Position numbers and translations under genes: made by a program. Positions 1 through 13,363 of a DNA stretch of 64,000 nt are shown piece by piece. How positions within the stretch are numbered: the stretch's first letter is position 1; each line of letters starts with the position of its first letter. The DNA comes from Nematostella vectensis (Eukaryota > Cnidaria > Anthozoa > Actiniaria > Edwardsiidae): contig NC_064045.1 in NCBI RefSeq assembly GCF_932526225.1, forward strand, positions 2,767,998-2,831,997, given 5' to 3'. A model generated the notes under the pieces. It was not told the DNA's origin and ran no database searches. It worked only from the letters and a program-made list of their open reading frames with translations.

Positions 1-650
1 CACCTACACCCCACCTCACCTTTACCTTACCCTTCTCACCTCACCTCCACCCCACCTCACCTTACCTTCACCTTACCCTTCCCACCTCACCTACACCCCA
101 CCTCACCTTACCTTTACCCTACTCTTCCCACCTCACCTACACCCCACCTCACCTTACCTTTGTCTTACCCTTCCCACCTCATCTACACCCCACCTCACCT
201 TATCTAACCAACACCTCATTTCAGCTCACTTTTATTTCCACTCACCTCACCTCACCACCTCACCTTACCTTATACATAACCACACCTTCCTTTACTGCAT
301 CTTCACCCGACCTCACATTACCACACTTCACATCCACCTCACCTCTCCTAACCACACCTTTCCTCACCTTTACCTCATGTTTATCTCAACTCCACCAAAC
401 CTCACCTTACCTGATCCTCACCTCACTTTACCATAACTTGCCCTTATGTACTTTATTTATCCCTCTCTACCTGATCCTCACCTCACTTTACCATAACTTG
501 CCCTTATGTACTTTTTTATCCCTCTCTACCTGGTCCTCACCTCACTTTACCATAACTTGCCCTTATGTACTTTATTTATCCCTCTCTACCTGATCCTCAC
601 CTCACTTTACCATAACTTGCCCTTATGTACTTTATTTATCCCTCTCTACT
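1..650. repeat. Pyrimidine-rich minisatellites in PDXDC1 intron
   Basis: Positions 1-410 are irregular repeats of short blocks built on CACCTCACCTTACC. From about 412 to 650 there are four near-perfect copies of a roughly 60-bp unit containing CCTCACTTTACCATAACTTG and CCCTTATGTAC. The stretch lies downstream of exon 10 of the minus-strand PDXDC1-like gene, so it is intronic. The short open frames crossing it are repeat artefacts. Confidence 0.85.
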
Positions 651-743
651 TTACCATACATGGACAGGCCAGTACTCCACAGTTTATACAAGCAGGAAAG
701 AGGCCCTTGGGAAATATTGTATGTTTGGTGCTGGGCTCTATAC

Positions 744-3700
744 CTGCATATGCTATTAACATCAGAGGTGTCTTGCCACAGGACACATCGTCATGGAAAA
801 GACGCTCAAAGGCAGCAACATCCTACAAATAAAGCAACCTCATCTACATGTTGGAAATATGGTGTGACAGCAGATAACAAGAGAGAAGTGTTCATCAGGG
901 GCATGACTGGACACTTATCACCTTAAAGCTAGCCACCCAAATTTTGCTAATATATGGCTACTCGGTGTATTTCAGTACATTTTATTTGCCTTTAAAACAG
1001 ATTGCCCAAACGTCAGCTATATATCAGAAAACAGCTGAAGACTGCACTGCTGAAGTGGCATGACTTACTGTTGTATGTCTTGATCCAAAAACAGTATTAC
1101 ATGGGACTGGAAACAAAACAAAAACACTCATTTTGAACTACTATACTAGCTCTTGATGGACAATAATATTGGTCATTTCAACCTTACTGACAAGGTACAT
1201 GTAGAGGGTAGATGTTTTAAAACATGCTGCATAAGAGTTCAATCTCAATGTTTGACAAACATTTTTTTAAATATTTTGCCAGGCCTTTACATTTTTCTGG
1301 GAAGGAAAAATGCACAAATTAAAGAAATCTGAACAATACTAGTGTTTCCAGTATTCTACAATATTTGACAATTTTCAAAAATAAAAATAAGAATTTTGTA
1401 TTCCACAAAGTAGTTATATACTGTACCAGCTCACCTTTGCATATGCTGGACTGAGGTAACCCAAGCTGTAAACAGATGCACAAAGGCAATCAATAGGTGA
1501 TGAAAACTACTTATGTAATAAGTATGTATATTATGTAATAATATGTAATATGTATGTAATAATAATTTGACTTGTACTTTGTACGCTCATTGCCCATGTA
1601 AATTGGATCCCCAGAGATGATCATTTTTCTTTCGAACAATTGCCAGGAAATAACATTTTTAAATAAAATAGAGACTAAAAAAATGTAAATAGATTTTTTT
1701 AAAACATACTAAATTTTAACACACACAAACAGAATTTCTAGACAAGTCTGTATTTTATAATACAGAGAAATTCAGCACCAATAAATTATTAATTTTAACA
1801 CACACAAACAGAATTTCTAGACAAGTCTGTATTTTATAATACAGAGAAATTCAGCACCAATAAATTATTAATTTATATATTCTAGGAAGAGTGATTTGAA
1901 TAGCATCTTCAAGGTAAGATGACTTAAACTGTTAGTATAACCACCACATACAACACTGTACCTGACTGCAGAGGTAAGGCCCCAGACCATGCGCTGCCGC
2001 TGTGCTGATGTATATCACTGGCGGTCTGGACAGAGATGAAAAACATATACATCAATTACACCTATTTTCAGATAACGTGACAATTAGAGGATCCTTGTGA
2101 TGTAGCCACCAGTGCTTTATTGGTATCAAATAAATGAGCAGATGAACGTCAATAAAAACAACTCCAGGTTTAGAGTATCGGCCACACCCTAACCCCTTCA
2201 TTATCAAAATTCAAATGCGCATTGAGAATAACCCGTCCTAGCATGCGCTCAACAAGTCAAATTCACGGCAGAGAAACAGAGATACTATCCAGGTTTTGAC
2301 AAGGAATCAAACCTGTTTCAGCAGAGATGACAGGTCCCATGCACTGAAATGCTTAGACACAGGCCACCTGTGGTGATAGGCCCCATAACGCAAACATGCC
2401 CACATGTGATACCCATAATAGAATGATGCATTAGGGGTTAGGGTTAGAGGGGAACGAAGCTAAAAACATATCTTTTCTATCAATCACAGTAACACACTTA
2501 GGCTGCAGTAACCCCAAGTTCTCACACAAACGTTATGCAGTACAAAGTATTTAATATACACAGATACATCTTATATATCCAGTTAATATGGTAACTAGGC
2601 CAATGGATAAACACACAGGCAACAGCTGTCCCTCCATGGTACCCTGCCCAGGGTTTGTAGCCCACTAGAGAGGACACTCCAGCGTCATCGCAAGAGGTTG
2701 ACTCCAAATGGGATAAACACAAAATTTCTAATAGGTGTCCCTATCCCTAACCAGGCATGGTACTGTTATAACCAGTATGTAAATGGGATCACGCTGTACC
2801 TACATACTGGGTATAGACATAGTACTGTGTAATAACCAGCAAATGAGGGTACATACCGGGTATACAGCGCAGTAAATCCTTCTGTCCCGTACTTGGGGTA
2901 TTTTACAAGAAGTGCTAACCGGCAGACTGTTTATGAAAAGCAAAATACATTTTAACATGACAAACTTTTACGTAAACATCATTTTCCATCCAATGTTTTC
3001 AGAGCAATACTGTACCTTTTGTAAGGCCCTCCCATCTGCTGTCATGGAAACTTGCTGAGCCATTGTCATACCTGGAGCACAAAACAAAACAAGTTTATGT
3101 GCATTGCCAAAAAAATACATAAATAATCCAGACATGTTAGAATGCATTCTAAAAGTATGTAAAGGACTTTCTTTCCGTTCTTGACACTGCTTTATTCCAA
3201 ATAAAATCATTCAACAATTAATTAATTTGGAAAGCTATTCTACCCCGCCTTGGTATAACTAGAAAGACTACATAAACTATAGAAAACCTATATGGGACCC
3301 GGCAAGGGAAAAATGTTTTTGGGCAAATCTGGACGATCAACGAACGCTTTTTCTTAATGATGGAATGATATTGTTAATAATGAGGGAACAATGTTGCTTC
3401 ATTATATCGTTCAGAAACAATCTTGTTTCGGGCCACAATCGGAAGAACATTTATCAATGGCGGGATTGAGCAGCTGAAACCACAAACTTCTGTTTCAAAT
3501 CAGAATATTTATTTTAACAAATTTTTCACTCATACAAACTCTGTAACAAGCCTACTGAACCTACACTCTCAGTGAGCCTGGGCTACCTTTGCTTTACTAT
3601 GACGGCTTTGTGCTTGCTAATTAATTTGCACATCAAAAAGACAACCCCTAAAAAAGATCTCCTATATCTGAGCTTAAATTCACCTTTACGATCATCACTA

Positions 3701-5802
3701 TAAAGTGTTCTAATTGATTATGAGCCGTATGCAAACTAAGAAAGGGAGTCGGCTAATTTACTTGTCTTTGCAAAACAACAACGTGTTGCTTTTAATGTAA
3801 CACAGACTAAGCTGAAATATAGCTCAAAATTAGAATTAGCAAACCAAGCATTTCTCAAGGGAATGTTGTCATTTTGGAAACGATTATTAAAAATCAGAAG
3901 AATGCTTTTTTACTTTTTTGACAGGTTTTTTTTTCGCACTGAAAAACATTTTTCAAATACCTGAAAGAAGTTCTTGTCTTCGTGAAGCAAATCTTTTCTT
4001 CGGATAAACGATCAGAAAAACTTTTTCACCTTCGAGTGTTAACCTCGGTGAAGAACGATTTTAAAAACAGGGGAACGATTTTGTCTTTGGAAAAAAAACG
4101 ATAATGCCTTCAGACAAACGATCTAGATTTTAGAGAAACGATCTCGTAGAAACCTGATATGGTTCTGAATATCGTAAAAGCGTTCTGCATAATCTGTCAA
4201 ACTATATTTTTCTTTCATAGCCCAAACGCTTTTTCTCTAGTGTACGTTTTGCCTTGCCAGGTCACATATGGTAAAGACATGCTTCAAATCAACACAAGGT
4301 TGGTAAAGTATGCTGTACACCTCTGTGAAACAGAGTAGTTGTGTTGACATTTCAAACTTCGGCCCTTCATCGTTAGCCTTGCTACAACATACTTTTTCAA
4401 CCTTGTGTGGACTGATAGCTTTCAAAACTCACCCAAACATTTTAGCAAGCCAGTGTGAGCAGTCGGATCGTATACATGCTGAGAGGCGTTTGACTTGCTG
4501 TTCCTCTAAAAGGGAGAGGTATGCAGCCAGAGCACAAGAGGTGACGCTAGCGTGGGTATACTGATCCATCTGGTAATAATACCTGCACATGAAACAGGCA
4601 AGCATTTCAAATCTCAAAATAATGCCCTCGAAAACAGGAAAATACCCTATGCTATATAGACTCTGTCTAATAGAGGGAAAGATTGGTGGGAGTCAGTGGA
4701 TTCTTATTTTTTCTCACTTACTGCCTTGTAGTTCGGTCATGGCTCACCAAGTCGATAACTTCAGTCAAGACTTTGCTCAATTCTGGATGGCTAGAACAGA
4801 AGCAAAATGAAAAGAAAATTTAGTAAAATAAAACTCCTAGAATAACTTGTCAAATCAATGCTTTAAAATAAATTAAAAAACCCATTTTGACCACATCATT
4901 TGTCATTTGATGATTAATTAACTTGTTTTTAGCTTAGGTATTATTGTCCCCAGTAGAATGACCCTTTTATTATCGACACCAGTGGCATAAGTACCTATAT
5001 CCTTAACTGCTAGGTCACCATGGTAACCAGGCCATGATGTCTACACTGCTTTTATCTCTACATTAGCTACATTATGTTTCTTTAAGCTATATATCTTTTT
5101 TAGGTCTGGGAAATTTTGGATTACACCCCCCCTCTCCCTGGGTCTTAAAAGCATGGCTACTAAAATAATCAAATTTCATTTGTCATGTGACAGACCTGCA
5201 AGCAGAGAATACAACATAAATATGTGTACAAAAATTTACAAATTTCTCAATTTCTAAACTTGTCATGACAATAAAAAGTGATATTTAATGAAAAAATCAA
5301 ACATTAAACATCACAATGCAAGCCATATATATATATCTTTCTGCTGTTTAATTACTTCAAGGACCCAAATACTCTTAAGAAAATGGACACCCGTCTAAAA
5401 AATGAGGTGATATAAAATAAGTTACAAATTTATTCAGTTGCATGCAGAAAATCAAAGTAACCAAATTGAGACAAACAATGTCCTTACCTAGAGCTAGATT
5501 CCCTTGCAAATATCGCTTGCACACACGTCTGTATTTGCTCATTCATTTTCTGATAGAAAAACCAATCAAGAAATTGGAACGCCGACACAAAATCAGCTGA
5601 ATGAACAAGTGATTGAACATAATAAAAACTGGGAAACAAAGAAAGATACATACAAGATAACAAATTCAAACATTAACACCATAGAGATAGACATACATAC
5701 CTCGACACTCAGTTGGGTCAGTTTCGAGTCATTTTGAGTATCGTTGTTAGAGTTGTCGTTTCTGCTCCCTTCGCTTGGAATTACACTTCCTTCGTCCGCC
5801 AT
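744..5802 (-). CDS. PDXDC1: PDXDC1-like PLP-dependent decarboxylase-domain protein, 5' ten exons (partial)
   Basis: Ten minus-strand coding exons join in frame: 5697-5802, 5488-5596, 4722-4790, 4433-4582, 3016-3071, 2857-2926, 1962-2025, 1435-1465, 1069-1106 and 744-822. They give about 257 residues; the rest lies left of the window. All introns are GT/AG. The product resembles vertebrate PDXDC1 from memory: the block ALAAYLSLL...SDCSHWLAKMF matches LGAYISTL...SDTTLWLCRIF, followed by YDNGSASFHDSRWEGL, VCRLAL, PPVIYISTAAAHGLG, LGLPQSS, VPCNTVFGS and DVAAFERL. The family is related to group II PLP decarboxylases, but its enzyme activity is unproven, and the PLP lysine would lie outside this fragment. 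The start is ATGGCGGAC at 5802. Exon 1 has two overlapping GTATGT donors; only the inner one, ending the exon at 5697, keeps frame with exon 2. The first 35 residues are polar and low complexity. Confidence 0.88.
1712..1869. repeat. Perfect 79-bp tandem duplication
   Basis: Two apparently identical 79-bp copies lie at 1712-1790 and 1791-1869. Each starts AATTTTAACACACACAAAC and ends AATAAATTATT. It sits in the intron between the PDXDC1 exons at 1962-2025 and 1435-1465. The lack of visible differences suggests a recent duplication or an assembly artefact. Confidence 0.9.
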
Positions 5803-5860
5803 CTTGATTTTTTCAGCCACGCAATCACACGTGACGTCATCAGCTCTATATAAGGAAAAA
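5803..5860 (-). promoter_or_regulatory. Likely PDXDC1 promoter: TATA-like box, CRE, E-box
   Basis: Reading leftward into the gene, a TATATA-like element (about 5845-5853) is followed by TGACGTCA overlapping CACGTG (about 5828-5839), then AAGATGGCGG at the start codon. The last string fits the YY1 consensus over an initiator ATG. Motif match only; no transcription start data. Confidence 0.45.
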
Positions 5861-7727
5861 GCTTACACAGGGTACCCAAATAGTTGTAGTTTATTTCAAT
5901 CATACAAGGGCGATAGGAACAGAGTTTGTTAGGCTAAATTCTTATAATAAACCAGGAAATTCCCACTTATTTGGCTGAATTTACCTTGTTTGCGACGCGC
6001 TCTCCGTGTTTGATTAGAAAATCCGTTCAAGAACTGATCTACTACCTATGGCGTGGATTCAATTGTGTAATATCACAAGCTTTTGCTGCTTGTTTGTATT
6101 TTCTTAACAGAAATACCTACTGTATGGAGATCCTCTATTAGATGCGGAGGATACTACAATCATTTAGACAAAGATTTCAAGTCTAAGGATTTTTTTGTGT
6201 GTATTTTATCTGGTGGTCGCGGTGGGGAAGGTCTACAGGGATACTAACTACTAGTTCCTAGCTCCAGAAGAAAATATATCGACTTTCCCGAAGCTACGCA
6301 AGCTTTTAATGAACAAAACTTATATATGGCAATATTTGACAAATCGAAACTGACAACGTTTTGCTCGATCAAAGTCATCTAATAAAGGCGCTTTCTCTAA
6401 TAAAGAGAATCTTATAAAGGCGCTTTTATCGCCATCTTCATCGCTATCTCCACCTTCATATGTGTAGTTTGACGGGCATGAACCCCCAGTTATTGTCAGT
6501 CTGAAGGTAGCGCAGTGTGAAACCTGCTGTGTAACATTCGCTTCTGCAAAAATGGCTACCATCTTATCACACACTGCGCGGTGGGGGGCCTACCATTTAC
6601 CTTTTGAGGGGGGAGGGGGGGGGGGCACGAAAAATTTTTTTCAGGGAAATTTTTTTTCATAGTCGGGGGGAATAGTAATAATATCGCTTGGTGTACTTTT
6701 ATTTCGGGTCAGTGCGTTTTCTAGTCAGACGACTGGAGATCTGGTGGTAGAAATCGCTTGCATCTGGATAGGCTACAGCACCAGTTGGAAAGTAGGTTTG
6801 GGTGTGTCGATCGCGGCTACCCATTCGCATGACAAAAGCATGTTCTTTCGGCGAGAGAAAAACATCTTCTTTTCACGTTTTCACAGTCAAACATGAAAGT
6901 TTCATGCCCACTCTCCAAACGTTTTTTGTTTTGAAATTTTGTGGAAATCTCATCCGAATATTTGGCAAATTGTTGCTTTCGCAGTGAGACTGCTAAGACC
7001 GCCCCCACCTCCCCTCCTCACCGCCACCACCGCCGAATCAAATGTTGACCGTGTCCTGATTCAATCATGTGCATCCATTTTACATCGTTTCTGGCTGGCT
7101 AAAAGAAAAAAAATGTTTTAACATTTAAAAAAAAAAAAGTCTGAAAAAATAAATTGGCACCTTGGAAAATTTCCTAGCTACATGATAGATTGATGGGCCC
7201 AGCCTTTTAAGGACTTCCAAGGACTGTTATAGTCATTAGTAAACACCTAGAGTTCAAAGTTCGGTTGACTTTCAGTAGTTTTTTTTGCGATTTTTTTCCA
7301 CATTTTTGCACTGTAGTACACTTGTATAAAAATAACGTTTATTCGAAATTAGGTAAAAATGAAAATCTTTATTTACAAATGCTACAATTATGCTATCGTT
7401 GTCTTTCTTTTGTTTGTTAAGACAAATTGGTTGATACAAAGTTTTTGAATTTTAATGCGCATGCGCCGAATTTTAGCTTTTTTAGGTCAAATTAAGGTAG
7501 CACAGCTTGGTGAGTATGACAAAGGTAAAAAAACTTGGCGACATCACATACATCTTCTATACAATACATGGTTTCATTTTCTGGAGCATAATTTTGTAGC
7601 GCAGGAAAATATAATTGAAAATTGTTTCAATTGTATGTTGCCGTGGGAACGTCAAAACCGTCGGATTTTTCATACAATGATTTCTTCGGACAAGATCAAT
7701 AGGTCTATCAACAGGCTGGTAAAGGGG
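5861..7727. other. Intergenic, no supported gene
   Basis: No exon with recognisable protein similarity was seen on either strand. It contains a G-rich tract near 6606-6625, a short internal duplication of GGCGCTTT-type sequence near 6380-6430, and a minus open frame at 6320-6574 that is not recognised and has no splice or homology support. Confidence 0.5.
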
Positions 7728-8135
7728 GGTATGGACCACGTTTCACGGGCCAGGTAAAATGGCTTTTTCACGTTTCACGGGCCAGGTAAAATGGCTTTTT
7801 CACGTTTCACGGGCCTGGTAAAATGGCTTTTTCACGTTTCACGGGCCTGGTAAAATGGCTTTTTTCACGTTTCACGGGCCAGGTAAAATGGCTTTTTCAC
7901 GTTTCACGGGCCAGGTAAAATGGCTTTTTCACGTTTCACGGGCCAGGTAAAATGGCTTTTTCACGTTTCACGGGCCAGGTAAAATGGCTTTTTCACGTTT
8001 CACGGGCCAGGTAAAATGGCTTTTTCACGTTTCACGGACCGAAAAATGGCCTTCTAAAACGTTAAATCACGTTTCACGGACGTCGAAATGGACGATTTCA
8101 CGTTTCTCGTAGGGTGAAAAATGGCCAAATCTCGT
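7728..8135. repeat. 32-bp minisatellite
   Basis: About nine near-identical units of roughly 32 bp containing TTTCACGGGCCAGGTAAAAT run from 7735 to 8035. Diverged copies (TTTCACGGACCG, TTTCTCGTAGG) tail off to about 8135. Variants differ by GCCAGG/GCCTGG and T-run length. It lies outside any recognised gene. Confidence 0.9.
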
Positions 8136-8295
8136 TTCACGAAAATACCTTTACAATACTGTATCAAGTTTTGTCAAGTTTAGATTTTTTAAGACGGAGA
8201 AATAATCGTTTTTGTAGCCCCTTCAAAAGCGTGCGATCGATCTGATCTGTTGCGAATATAATCACCAATGCTTTCTAGTTTGCAAATTCATAAAT

Positions 8296-8296
8296 A

Positions 8297-8379
<83 letters not shown>
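8296..8379. repeat. (TAA)n microsatellite
   Basis: Uninterrupted AAT/TAA trinucleotide repeats cover about 84 bp. No gene context. Confidence 0.95.
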
Positions 8380-8381
<2 letters not shown>

Positions 8382-8699
8382 GTATACCTAACAATAGAGC
8401 TTTTTTTCAAAAAAAGACTGTATTTTTATATTCACTTTACGCAGTATCCATTATATCAAATTTATTTATTTATAGCACCGTATGACAACCAAATTGGTAG
8501 ATAAGTAGATACGCCGCCAATCACTTTCCGCTAGTAATATTTTATCATCATTATTATTATTATTTTCTCAGGCGCAATTTAATTTTATTGTGCTTATGAC
8601 ACATGATGACTTGCTTCGCTTAAGGTTGGTTCTTACACACGTAAGCGCAAGCGCAGAACACGTAATTTTCCGATTCTCACTGGAACGCAAGCGGAAGGG

Positions 8700-8728
8700 T
8701 CATGCCTGGTGCACACTAGTGACAAATG
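8700..8728 (+). repeat. Solo terminal arm of the 9707-9943 MITE family
   Basis: The string ATGCCTGGTGCACACTAGTG followed by ACA is identical to the left terminus of the foldback element at 9707. No opposing arm was found nearby, so this looks like a truncated or diverged copy. Confidence 0.55.
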
Positions 8729-9706
8729 GACATGATGACAGAAGAGAAAAAACATTGTGTTTGACTGATTCTCTCTTGGGTTGCGCTTTCGTTTGCGCTT
8801 CCTCTTGCCCTTGCATCCTAGTCAGGCGCGTACCCAGGATTGGTGCGCAGTCATGGGTATAACATGGAAAAGTCATAGTATTTGGAGATTCCGTAATAAG
8901 AAATGACCCATTTTTTGGCCGCCAAGGGGGTGGGGGGGTGCGCCGCAATTGTGTAACGCCCGCTAGTGAGAAACAGCTTTTACTGAGGAAAATGCCTAAT
9001 TAGATCGCGCGTTCTAATTAGGGAAAATCAAAGAGGGCGACTTGGGGCAGTCTATAGCACTTAGCTATAATTCATATCCAGCGAAATGTGGACCAAAGGC
9101 AACTATAAGAAGATTCAGAAATTATATCATCTATTCGGGCGGTATATGTATAGAAACAGATAAACGATGCAATAAAATATTGGTTTCTTTTATGTAACCT
9201 GCCTTGCCTTGCCGCGAATCTCGTGCGCTATAGGATCTGCTAGTTCTAGCACGACATTTCATCCTAAAAGCTTACAACCATCAATAACGGACATACACAA
9301 CCAGTGCGAGATTTATGATGAAACGCATATGTAATGAAAAACAATACAATCAAAATCAATATTTATTTTATTTAGTACATAATATAGCCCATCATACTTT
9401 ACAATTCGCATTTGTGATGGCACCACCTATAAAGTCAGAAAACCAACACGGTATCATTCTAATACTAAGCCTACAGGCCTAACATTAACAAAACCAACAT
9501 TTTTTAACGAGTAGATAATGTAGTCAACGATACTTTACTATTCGTTTTTGTGATGCCACCACTATTTATTTGACTATACTTTTTACGCACTTCGAGGTCG
9601 TCATCAGATCTATTTCTATAGTATAGGTAATAAACAATGCAAAAAAGGGGAAGAAAGATTACGACTGCGGGTATCACCCTCTGGCTTAACCTACAGGCGA
9701 ATACTT

Positions 9707-9943
9707 ATGCCTGGTGCACACTAGTGACATAACGACATATACCGACATGGGCGCGCGCACTTTTATCTTCGTATGTTCACGTGCGAATGGTTTGACATTT
9801 TGACATAAGCCCGGCATAACGACATAAGAAAAAAAAAACGTTTTTTTCCTTTATGTCATTATGTGCATGTCGTTATGTCGGGCTAAACCGAGTGCGCGCG
9901 TCCATGTCGTTATGTCATATTGTCACTAGTGTGCACCAGGCAT
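9707..9943. mobile_element. 237-bp foldback MITE
   Basis: The two ends are near-perfect inverted repeats: ATGCCTGGTGCACACTAGTG at 9707 and its reverse complement ending at 9943. Complementarity continues inward through repeated blocks of CATAACGACAT, with an A-run/T-run centre near 9830-9845. Nearly the whole element can fold into one hairpin. No protein is encoded and no unambiguous target duplication is visible. Confidence 0.85.
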
Positions 9944-11029
9944 TGGAGTCCGTGATACGAAAAGATTATACGGACTTGAACGTTTATGTGCCTGACCTCT
10001 AATCTGCGCTGTTTAAATGAGTGTATTAACCACCCTATTCACGCGCCTGTCCTACCACAGCTCAGAGTCGCTTAGGTTATGCAGTACGAATGTTCTTTAG
10101 TTTTAGGCCCTGTCCACACGTATACGGAATCGAATGAATCCGCAACTTTTTCTTTCCGTATTCAAAAGTTTTCCGTCCACACGTCGATTCCGCAATCGCT
10201 CTGGCTTTATACATTGCGACGCCATCTTGTTTTATTCTACGGTTGGAGACTGGGTACGATTTTGACGTAATATGCTATATATATCGCTGTATGTTAAAAA
10301 GCACCCTATTAATAACATTTTAAATACAAGATTGAATTTATTTGAAGTATTGATTGCCTAATGTAGTCAGGCGAGGGAGGGGTATACCGGAAATTTGGTC
10401 CTCTGAAATGAAAAAAACGAACCACCCCGCTCAAAATCCTGGCTACGGTGCCTTGGTAAGACGCCAGTAATGCACAGTGATCCTATTTACCGATTTTACG
10501 GGTTTTAGAACACTAATGCCAATGGGGAGAAGGAGGGTAATTAAATATATTCAAGCAGATTTGCAGTATTTTCTCGCGAACTTTCTCACATCCGTTCGCG
10601 AAATTCGCAAAGAACGGCCCTCTGTTCCAAAAAAAAGAAGATAAACAAGATGGCAATGGAGGGAATTATCATATACTAATCTTACTAGCACACAGTTTGA
10701 GGTCCGACTGAGAATAGGGGTGGGGTGAGGTTAGGTGTGGTGAAGTTTGTCCCCTATTCAAACAATGCAGCAAACAACTAGATGAGGGGAAGGGGGGGTT
10801 GCGTAGACAAGGTCAACAAAGCTATATGGGTGTGCCTGAAACGCTTAAATGGTGAAAATATTAAGGAAAACCAGTAACAAATTTAAGAGCATACCAAAAG
10901 TGATATACATCTAAATTTGATACTTTTGAGGATTAGAGAACGGAGTTATGTTTATTTGGATATTCTTTACATTGTATTTATTCACATGGGTACATTTTCT
11001 TGACATCATCATTTAAAAAGTGAATAAGT
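9944..11029. other. Intergenic, repeat-like, no supported gene
   Basis: A segment at about 10108-10200 has paired CCACACGTATACGG / GTCCACACGTCGATTCC blocks that look like a dispersed element, but its ends were not defined. No coding exon was recognised. Confidence 0.45.
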
Positions 11030-11416
11030 CATTATCTTTCTGCATTAATCGCCACGGCAGTCGCGCCTTTGCCAGTGTCCTTGTGTGTTCTCCATATTCG
11101 TTAACAAATTCGGTCGAGTGGTTCACAGTGTCATGGATGTATCCGTGCTTCTCTAGGTTTATGTATTATCTCCAACAATTCGAAATTATCGTTGTCTCGG
11201 GCTCGATCCATTTCTTGAACAATGATAATAATACTCCCTCTGAGCGTTGCTCTGCATAAAACATTTTCTGGAATCTTCCTCTATTCCGCCGAAGAACCAC
11301 TGACCTTTGACCTCGTGGCCGCGATGATTCTTTCTTTTTCCGAAGAGACTTTCGTCAATTTGAACAGTTTAGCAGACTTCGCGGCAAGATTGCCAGTCTA
11401 CTGCCGTATTTTTAGC
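11030..11416 (-). pseudogene. Decayed Merlin-type (IS1595/ISXO2-like) transposase fragment
   Basis: Translating the minus strand from 11416 gives NTAVDWQSCREVC, then an in-frame stop, then VQIDESLFGKRKNHRG and GQWFFGGIEEDSRKCFM. After a frame change comes KKWIEPETTIISNCW, and after a further break HGYIHDTVNHSTEFVNEYGEHT. This order (DW..CREVC, IDESLFG, WVFGGIE-like, WIEPGTTI-like, NHS.EFV) is the ISXO2/IS1595 transposase core used by eukaryotic Merlin transposons. The segment between CREVC and the IDES block appears shortened. The position usually read as Asp in the ISD.W block is Asn. Several stops and frame breaks make it inactive. Terminal inverted repeats were not found. Confidence 0.82.
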
Positions 11417-11824
11417 TAAGAAGAGTTGATCGAGGATGAGATTCTAAGGCCATAATGGATACACAGGGCGCTAGCGGCACATTAAACTAACACACACACA
11501 CAGATATAATTACATGATAAACTCACTCTTCTATTCATGGCATCTTGAACATGTGGTGGTACTTCTCCACTGTCTGATGAGTTTGTTGACAAGTCCACAT
11601 CATCTGGTGTAAGCAATCATGACACAGTGACTGAGAAACAATGCTTTTTACATATGATACTGTCTTGCATTCATGTGTGTGGGGGGAGGGCACTTTTTGT
11701 TTTATTTATATATATATTTTTTAGTTAATAATTCATTTTCATTATCTAAATAATTATTGATTTACATTTGTTTATAAATTAATTAAGTTTTATTAATTCA
11801 TATATTCATTTATTTCATATTTAT

Positions 11825-12370
<546 letters not shown>

Positions 12371-13363
12371 ATTTATTTCTTGCTTTTTTGTCTATTTTGT
12401 TGTATGGTCCCAGGCAATTTTCTGACAAACAAATGGGCCTTAAGATTTCACATTTTATATTTCTCCCAAAATCTCCAAGAGGGGGTGGGCAGGGCCACTT
12501 TATGGTGCACAGACTACTATGTTAATTCATAGAGTCAGTAAGAAGCTGATTATTTGAATTAAGATGCTATTTACCTTTTATCGGGAACTGGGTTTTTATG
12601 CAGCAAGTCACCTACTATTTGACATAATAATTCAACCAGGATGATAACAAAAATGAAGTTATATTTGTGAATGATTTGAGGGAATGGCTAAGATAAGCTT
12701 AGTATAAGCCTTACCTGGTCTGGAAGATTGTAAGCTTTGCAAGGGAGTCACCTTGAACTGAGTAACAAGCTATTCCATGGTCTACATAATTGTTACAGAG
12801 GATTCCATGTTAAGATGAGATAGGCACAGCCAATTCCCTGAAAAAAGATATGGTAAATCACATACAAATAGATGTTTAATACAGAATTACCTAAATGATA
12901 AAATATAACAATAGGATTATAAGTCGCAAATGAACACAATTTGATTCTTCATTGTTTAGAACTCATCGCTCTAATATTTTTATGGCTTCTATATGGGCCT
13001 CGGCATGTTCTTAGCATGTTGCTAACGTTTACCGAAATCTTAGGCTGAACGTTCTCATTAAAAAGGTTCTCAGACAAAAAGTGTATCGTAAATGATACTT
13101 GTGTTTGTGAAGTGGTACTTGAGTACTTTTTTATAAAGATAAGTAAATCGAGACAAATCTTACCTCAACTCGATGCAATGAAAGACGAAACACTTGGGGG
13201 TAGCAGTAGCATGATATTTAACACGTAGCTCCACCAAATTCGGCATAATAGTATTAGACATCCTCATCTTCAGCGCTAACCCATTCATTTTGTCGGATAT
13301 TTAAAGCAAACTAGGTTTTCCAGACGCCAAAAACCCCCGATAGTGAGCGCCTGCGGGAACCTA
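12371..13363. other. Intergenic, nothing recognised
   Basis: AT-rich sequence with no exon-like open frame, clear repeat or RNA gene that I could support. Confidence 0.45.

Noticed and set aside
6320-6574. 84-codon minus frame with an acidic GGDSDEDGD block
   Set aside because: No family recognised, no splice context, and it overlaps a short internal duplication; not enough to call a gene.
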